A DNA stretch of 64,000 nucleotides from positions 21,628,120-21,692,119 of the forward strand of contig BTPG01000004.1 in NCBI GenBank assembly GCA_036245525.1, given 5' to 3'. The position numbers and the translations under genes were made by a program. The stretch's first letter is position 1. Each line of letters begins with the position of its first letter. The notes beneath the pieces are model-generated. The model was not told the DNA's origin, did no database searches, and saw only the letters and a program-made list of their open reading frames with translations. Source of the DNA: Semisulcospira habei (Eukaryota > Mollusca > Gastropoda > Semisulcospiridae). Shown here in pieces: positions 59,528 through 64,000 of the stretch.

Positions 59528-60046
59528 GCCAGATGTTCTACGTAGTGATGTATTGTGCATGTGTGTGGGAGTGTCAGGATTTGAGTTTGGTGTATATTTA
59601 CAGGCAGTGCGTTTGTTGTTTTTGTGCTGTGTTTCTTTGTTCTTTTTTTTTTTTTTTTTTTAAATTAAATCTGCGTATGTGTGTTCGCTATAGCGCTTTG
59701 AGACTTTTTGTAACAGCAATAAGGGCAACTTTGGTCTATTATTATTATTATTAATCTTTTTTGATACATAATTTAAAAAACAAAAACAATTGATCTGTTT
59801 TCTGAATAGATTTGTTCTAGAGTGGTGACACTATCACTATCACGGCTGAGCTGTCCCCTAAACAGAAACATATTATTCAAAGGACAACTCCTACACCTGG
59901 GAATTTCGACTCAAACTTAGGACTCAAACTTCGGCGGACTGATCTTGTTCTTATGGGAGTGGGGCGGCGTTGTCCCGCTTTGCATCACGGATACCATCCA
60001 ATATTCAGGCTAGTCATGCATCTGAAAAGGGTCTTGATGTGCAAAC

Positions 60047-60139
60047 CCAGTGCGCAAACGGCCATCGGCCGACGTTGGCCCACGTACTCCTGTGCGCGGG
60101 CCAACGTCGGCCCGATGCTGGTCTTTTGCGCATTGGGAA
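60047..60139. repeat. fold-back element, family 3 (best copy)
   Basis: CCCAGTGCGCAAACGGCCAT on the left and CCGATGCTGGTCTTTTGCGC on the right surround GGCCGACGTTGGCCCACG / CGCGGGCCAACGTCGGCC. Confidence 0.85.
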
Positions 60140-60179
60140 GCGGCTAATGAAGTCGGCTGTTCCAGACTCTTCTCTATAA

Positions 60180-60887
60180 TAGTATCCGGCCATTAGTAAG
60201 ACCGAAAGCCCGTGTAAGCAGGATGTAATGCTTGTCATTATCTTCCCCGAGGGGTCAAGGAGTCTCTGCCTGACTCAAGGGTGGGGGCCTCAGAGGACGA
60301 GTTGCGCTGGTGGTGCGGGTAGTGGGGAACACTTACAGCGCCTCCCCCGGGATCACCCTAGTCTAGGGCCTCTTGGCCTTCGTGAGACACCCTCGTGTGT
60401 AATCCCTCCGGACTAGCATAGCATCCCTCTATCCCAAGACCGCCCGTGCGTGGTCCCTGGCCACATCCTCTCCGAGGTGACCCCAAAAACTGGGCAGCAC
60501 GAGTCCCCAGGCTAAACACGGCGGATCTAGAGGAGAGAACCTCGAAAATTAATCTTTGTCCTGCTGCCTTGCAGGCCTGGCCGCTTGGCTGCGGAAAGGC
60601 TAAGGCAGGAAAACCCTGGCATCAAAGCCCCCGTGTCTCCGTGGAAGGTTTTTGAGCCAGAGACTAGGACAAGGACAGTTTGATATAAAACCTACAACCC
60701 GAGGACCTCGATGCCATCGTCCCAGCTTGCTAGGCCATGGCAGACGAACCAAGGGTTTAAAGGGTGGAGCCAGTACTGCGCACACTGCACTCCACCAAAA
60801 AGCTCCACCGCGCAGGCTTTAGGAAACGTCCACGGACTCCCACTAAAGGTTGAATTGGACGAACCGCCCACCGCTGAAGAGGCCCTC
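60180..60887 (+). other. GC-rich region resembling a retroelement leader
   Basis: About 700 bases of markedly higher GC than the surroundings, with short open frames but no domain. Phrases such as AGGCAGGAAAACCCTGGCAT resemble LINE 5' leader sequence, which is a weak impression only. It ends directly at the next LTR. Confidence 0.35.
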
Positions 60888-61815
60888 TGTTACGTGGTTG
60901 AGTCGTAGTCGTAGTATGATAAACACACCAGACGCACGCACGTAAGGTTCTTTTAAATAAACTTCATTCAGCTGCAACCCGTCACACGTGGCTTAAGGAT
61001 GTAGACAATACTGGAGTAACAGTTTCAACAATATTTTAATTCAGCGATGCGATCTCCACACAATGCATTTTCAAATGCACCAACACTGATACAAAGTCTC
61101 TTCTGCAAATGTCCACACTGGCGACACAAAGTTTCTCATGCAACGTACACCACCGTTACGCTGCGTCTCTCACAATGTACACCCTATACGGGCCACGTAC
61201 CTACGATAAACTGCGTGTCTCTACAACTGACAATGCAAGACAATGTACATACGTGCTTACTTAGCGCCCTCTTTATATATACAAGCACTTTCCAGAATAA
61301 TCCAAGAAAATCATACAACGGAACCAATCAAAACGAAACACGCAACTGAAACTCATAAATATTAATAAAGAAAGAATTTTCTGGAATAACTACAATAGGC
61401 TACAAAAATTCGGCTGCTCATTTCAGCCTCAAATCCTATTGTATGACGACATCACACAAAAGTATGGCCGACCGTTCACGACCTTGCCTATACTTTCTGG
61501 AAGCTTCACGATCTTTCATAAAACACAAAGAATGGCTGTTAATTTCACGCGCACAATAAACAACTTGTTGCGAAATGTTCCCTATTCACCAACGTCACAC
61601 ATACGAGGTCACTAGACAGTGCGACCTTTCTAGAACGTTCTGGACTAAACTTAGCGTATCATAACAAAGCGAAATCCGCTCTACGCGCGAACGAAAGAAG
61701 ATCTTACTGAAAAGGTATGTGATTCGTAACTATGATAGCTCAAATAAATATCAGATCGTTTCCTACGATTAACACATTCATACTCTCACAGGACAACACA
61801 AAAACAATCGTAACA
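60888..61815 (-). mobile_element. LTR (3') of the 30-kb Gypsy family
   Basis: TGTTACGTGG to ATCGTAACA, 928 bases. It is the reference for the undamaged LTR. On the minus strand AAAGAGGTGGGTAA lies just outside its start (61829-61816), a polypurine-tract-like sequence. It is therefore probably the 3' LTR of a minus-strand copy with some internal sequence to its right. Confidence 0.85.
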
Positions 61816-64000
61816 TTACCCACCTCTTTAGAATGAAATTTCACAAAAATTTCTTCTCAAATCTCAAAAATACGGTTCTGGCTGTGTAAAACTACACAAA
61901 ACCATAAATAATAAGAATTTCACATCAAAATCAAATCAAAATAATCGTCTCACAATTCCTTTAAACAGTCCTGAGCGAAGACATGTTCCTTTAAACTGTC
62001 ATGGACACAAAAATGTTTCTTTAAACTGTTCTGAACACAGAAATGTTCATTCAAACTGCTTTGCTCAGGTAATCCGCTCCAGGTCACGGTGTACATTTAA
62101 ATTGGGAAGTTGAGGCAGTGCAAGGCCCCGTGTTTTTAAAAATAATTTTTGCCTTGTTTAAAAATTTGCAGTTGGGCTGAATGTTGGAATTTGCTGGAAA
62201 TTTGTGGTTAGCTGAGAGGAGACATGTTTGGTGCTTTGATTCATACCATCCTGAGCTTATCCAGTGGACATTTGTGGGCCTATGTTGAGTTGCCTTTGAC
62301 GTAGTGATTTGAGGGGCACGCTGATTTCAGCTGTGCTTGGGTGTGGGGTTGGTAAGGAACCAGTTTCATAGCCAAGAAATGAGACGGGTCATGTGCTGTT
62401 TTTTAAAAAAAATTTGTGCATGGCAAATGTGCAGCTGGTGGGAGGTAGTGTTTTTTTAGGGAATTGAAAAATTAGGGGATGACTGGGACTGACTAAGGCT
62501 AAGAGACTGGACAATACGGAAACAGCACTGTGGTCCGTGGCCTGTCAGGTGCACCACATGCCACATGTGACATAGACCGGAAACTAGATTAGTGTAACCA
62601 GATCATTGAGTTTGGATGTTTGCAGTTGGAAAAGTAAGAAAATCATGAAAATTTTGAAATTTTGCCAAGAAATTGCTGTGCATGCAGTTTTATAGGCGTT
62701 TTGGCATGTTTTGCGTGGCAACACCATGTTTACCTGCACTGTGTGCTAGGTTTAGTGTGTTTGCTCATTTATTTTTTGTCTTACAGGTAGTCATGAGTCT
62801 TTCCTTCGACCATGAGCTGTGACCTTGACCTTGAAAGGGGTGGGGTTTGGGGTGTTCAGTTTGATAAATGCGTTAAAAAAATTCACTCTTTCAGTTATTG
62901 AAGTTGTGTGGGGTGGGTGTAGGGTGGGGTGGGTAGGGGTTTGGGTTGGAGGTGGGGGGCGGGGGGGGGGGGGGAGAGGGGGGGGGGGGTGGGGGTTTAA
63001 GGTCAAAGGTTAAGATAAAAACTACAATGAAACAGTGTTAGCATGTGCATTTCATCAGACAGCTGACCTCAGAGTGAAATAAGCAGCCAAAATAATGTGA
63101 CATATAGAAGTGTTATTTTGCATGGTACTGCTACACTGGTTGCATCTGAGGTGTCATTCTGCTGTAATTGTCATGAGGGATGTCTCTGGTGTCTATTCTA
63201 AACCAAACACAAGCACTTGTACACTGAGTAAAGCTCATTTGAGTGCATTGTTATGGGACCAGCAGTTGCAGGCACCAGTACAGGCTTTTTACAGGAGTGT
63301 TCACAAGTTTGGCACACACATGCCTACTGCCTCTGCAAGATGAGCTGAGGTGTTTTGAGACTCTGATAAGTGTGTTTTATATAAAAATGAACTGTACATA
63401 ACCATTTTACTATGCTACCTCCTAAATCAGCACTCCAGACACTTGTTAGCATATGCGGCGTGTCCCGCGTACCATAGTTTTGGTTGTTTTGTGTAGTCTT
63501 TTTCCTGTGGGATAGCTCAATAGACTTCATGTTTAAATTGCAGAGCTGTTTCATGACCCCTTTTGCCTAGGGAAAGATTGCCAGCAGCATATAGGGCATG
63601 GCAGCTGGTTACAGGCCTCTTCCAGCTTGTTGTCACCAGACAACAGGGTCAATGAGGATGCCTGCGTGTTGTCTTTTGGGCTGCCCTAAGATACACAAGG
63701 AAATGGCCTTGGGTCTGAAAGCTCATTTTTCATCAGTGTCAGTGTCATGGTAACTTTTTAAAGTTGTCCAGCCCACCAGAAGTCAGTTTGACTGTATTGC
63801 ATGCGTGTGTAAACTTGGAAAAACAGAAAAAGTAGGGGGGTAGGCAATGAAAAAAATATGAAAAAAAACCCCACTTTCATGTGCCTGTGTCTAAAATGCA
63901 ACATTTCTGAAGATCAGATATATTACTTGATGTACATGCCAATTTTGGAGGCATTCTGACCATATCTAGGCTGTTTTTCATGGCATCAGATATGCATGAT
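61816..64000. other. mostly unassigned sequence
   Basis: 61816-62060 may be internal 3' sequence of the Gypsy element; it has three imperfect repeats of TTCCTTTAAACTGT at about 61958-62055. 62100-62800 holds nothing recognisable. 62890-63000 is a G-rich tract. 63050-64000 has only short ORFs without domains. Confidence 0.55.

Noticed and set aside
1..64000. tRNA, rRNA and other standard RNA genes
   Set aside because: None recognised by eye; a covariance search would be needed to exclude diverged tRNA-derived SINEs.

Overview
This is a eukaryotic, repeat-dense genomic window. It has spliced exons, microsatellites, LINE, LTR and Penelope-like retroelements, a Polinton/Maverick and many TTAA-flanked fold-back elements. 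The mix suggests a marine invertebrate, most likely a mollusc or other lophotrochozoan; that placement is inference. One assembly gap (500 N) lies at 36585-37084.

Host gene (1-13.2 kb, minus strand). Seven exons with matching phases and good splice sites, all too short to show up as long ORFs, join into a Kelch beta-propeller protein of the KLHDC1/KLHDC2 type (substrate receptors of CUL2/CUL5 ubiquitin ligases reading C-terminal degrons). The exons, in transcript order, are 13182-13062, 12488-12459, 12130-12036, 11196-10948, 2454-2379, 1520-1449 and 287-148. The gene continues past the left edge and its first exon was not found. The 8.5-kb intron between the fourth and fifth exons carries a decayed RNase H-bearing I-group LINE (about 3.5-9.3 kb).

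13.2-30 kb. Long microsatellites are followed by a broken Polinton/Maverick (about 14.6-23.0 kb). Its left part is on the plus strand: small membrane proteins and a DDE integrase. Its right part is on the minus strand: protein-primed PolB, an unknown protein, the packaging ATPase and a capsid fragment. Its right end is missing. Next come a 5'-truncated Penelope-like element with a GIY-YIG nuclease (24.07-25.06 kb), a three-copy tandem duplication (26.2-29.15 kb) and the 3' end of a CR1/L2-type LINE.

30-37 kb. A minus-strand Gypsy gag is attached to its 5' LTR (30191-34798). That LTR was hit by an RTE-type LINE (30359-32651, with a 10-bp target duplication) and by a second LTR (32785-34221) with a CRE/ATF-like cluster. 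A field of palindromes follows, then a tandem repeat running into the gap.

37-51 kb. A young, nearly complete Ty3/Gypsy element with an env-like ORF (37814-46695; LTRs, gag, pol, integrase, env) sits inside one LTR of an older Gypsy element. The second copy of that older LTR (about 49.13-50.3 kb) preserves the exact empty site. The older element contributes an integrase ORF (46751-48499). Downstream is a short array of five hairpins with a compensatory base change (50.67-51.09 kb).

51-64 kb. This part holds an L1/Tx1-type LINE remnant (51.37-53.10 kb), further fold-back elements, two more LTRs of the 30-kb family, two weak candidate host exons near 57 kb, and mostly unassigned sequence after 61.9 kb.
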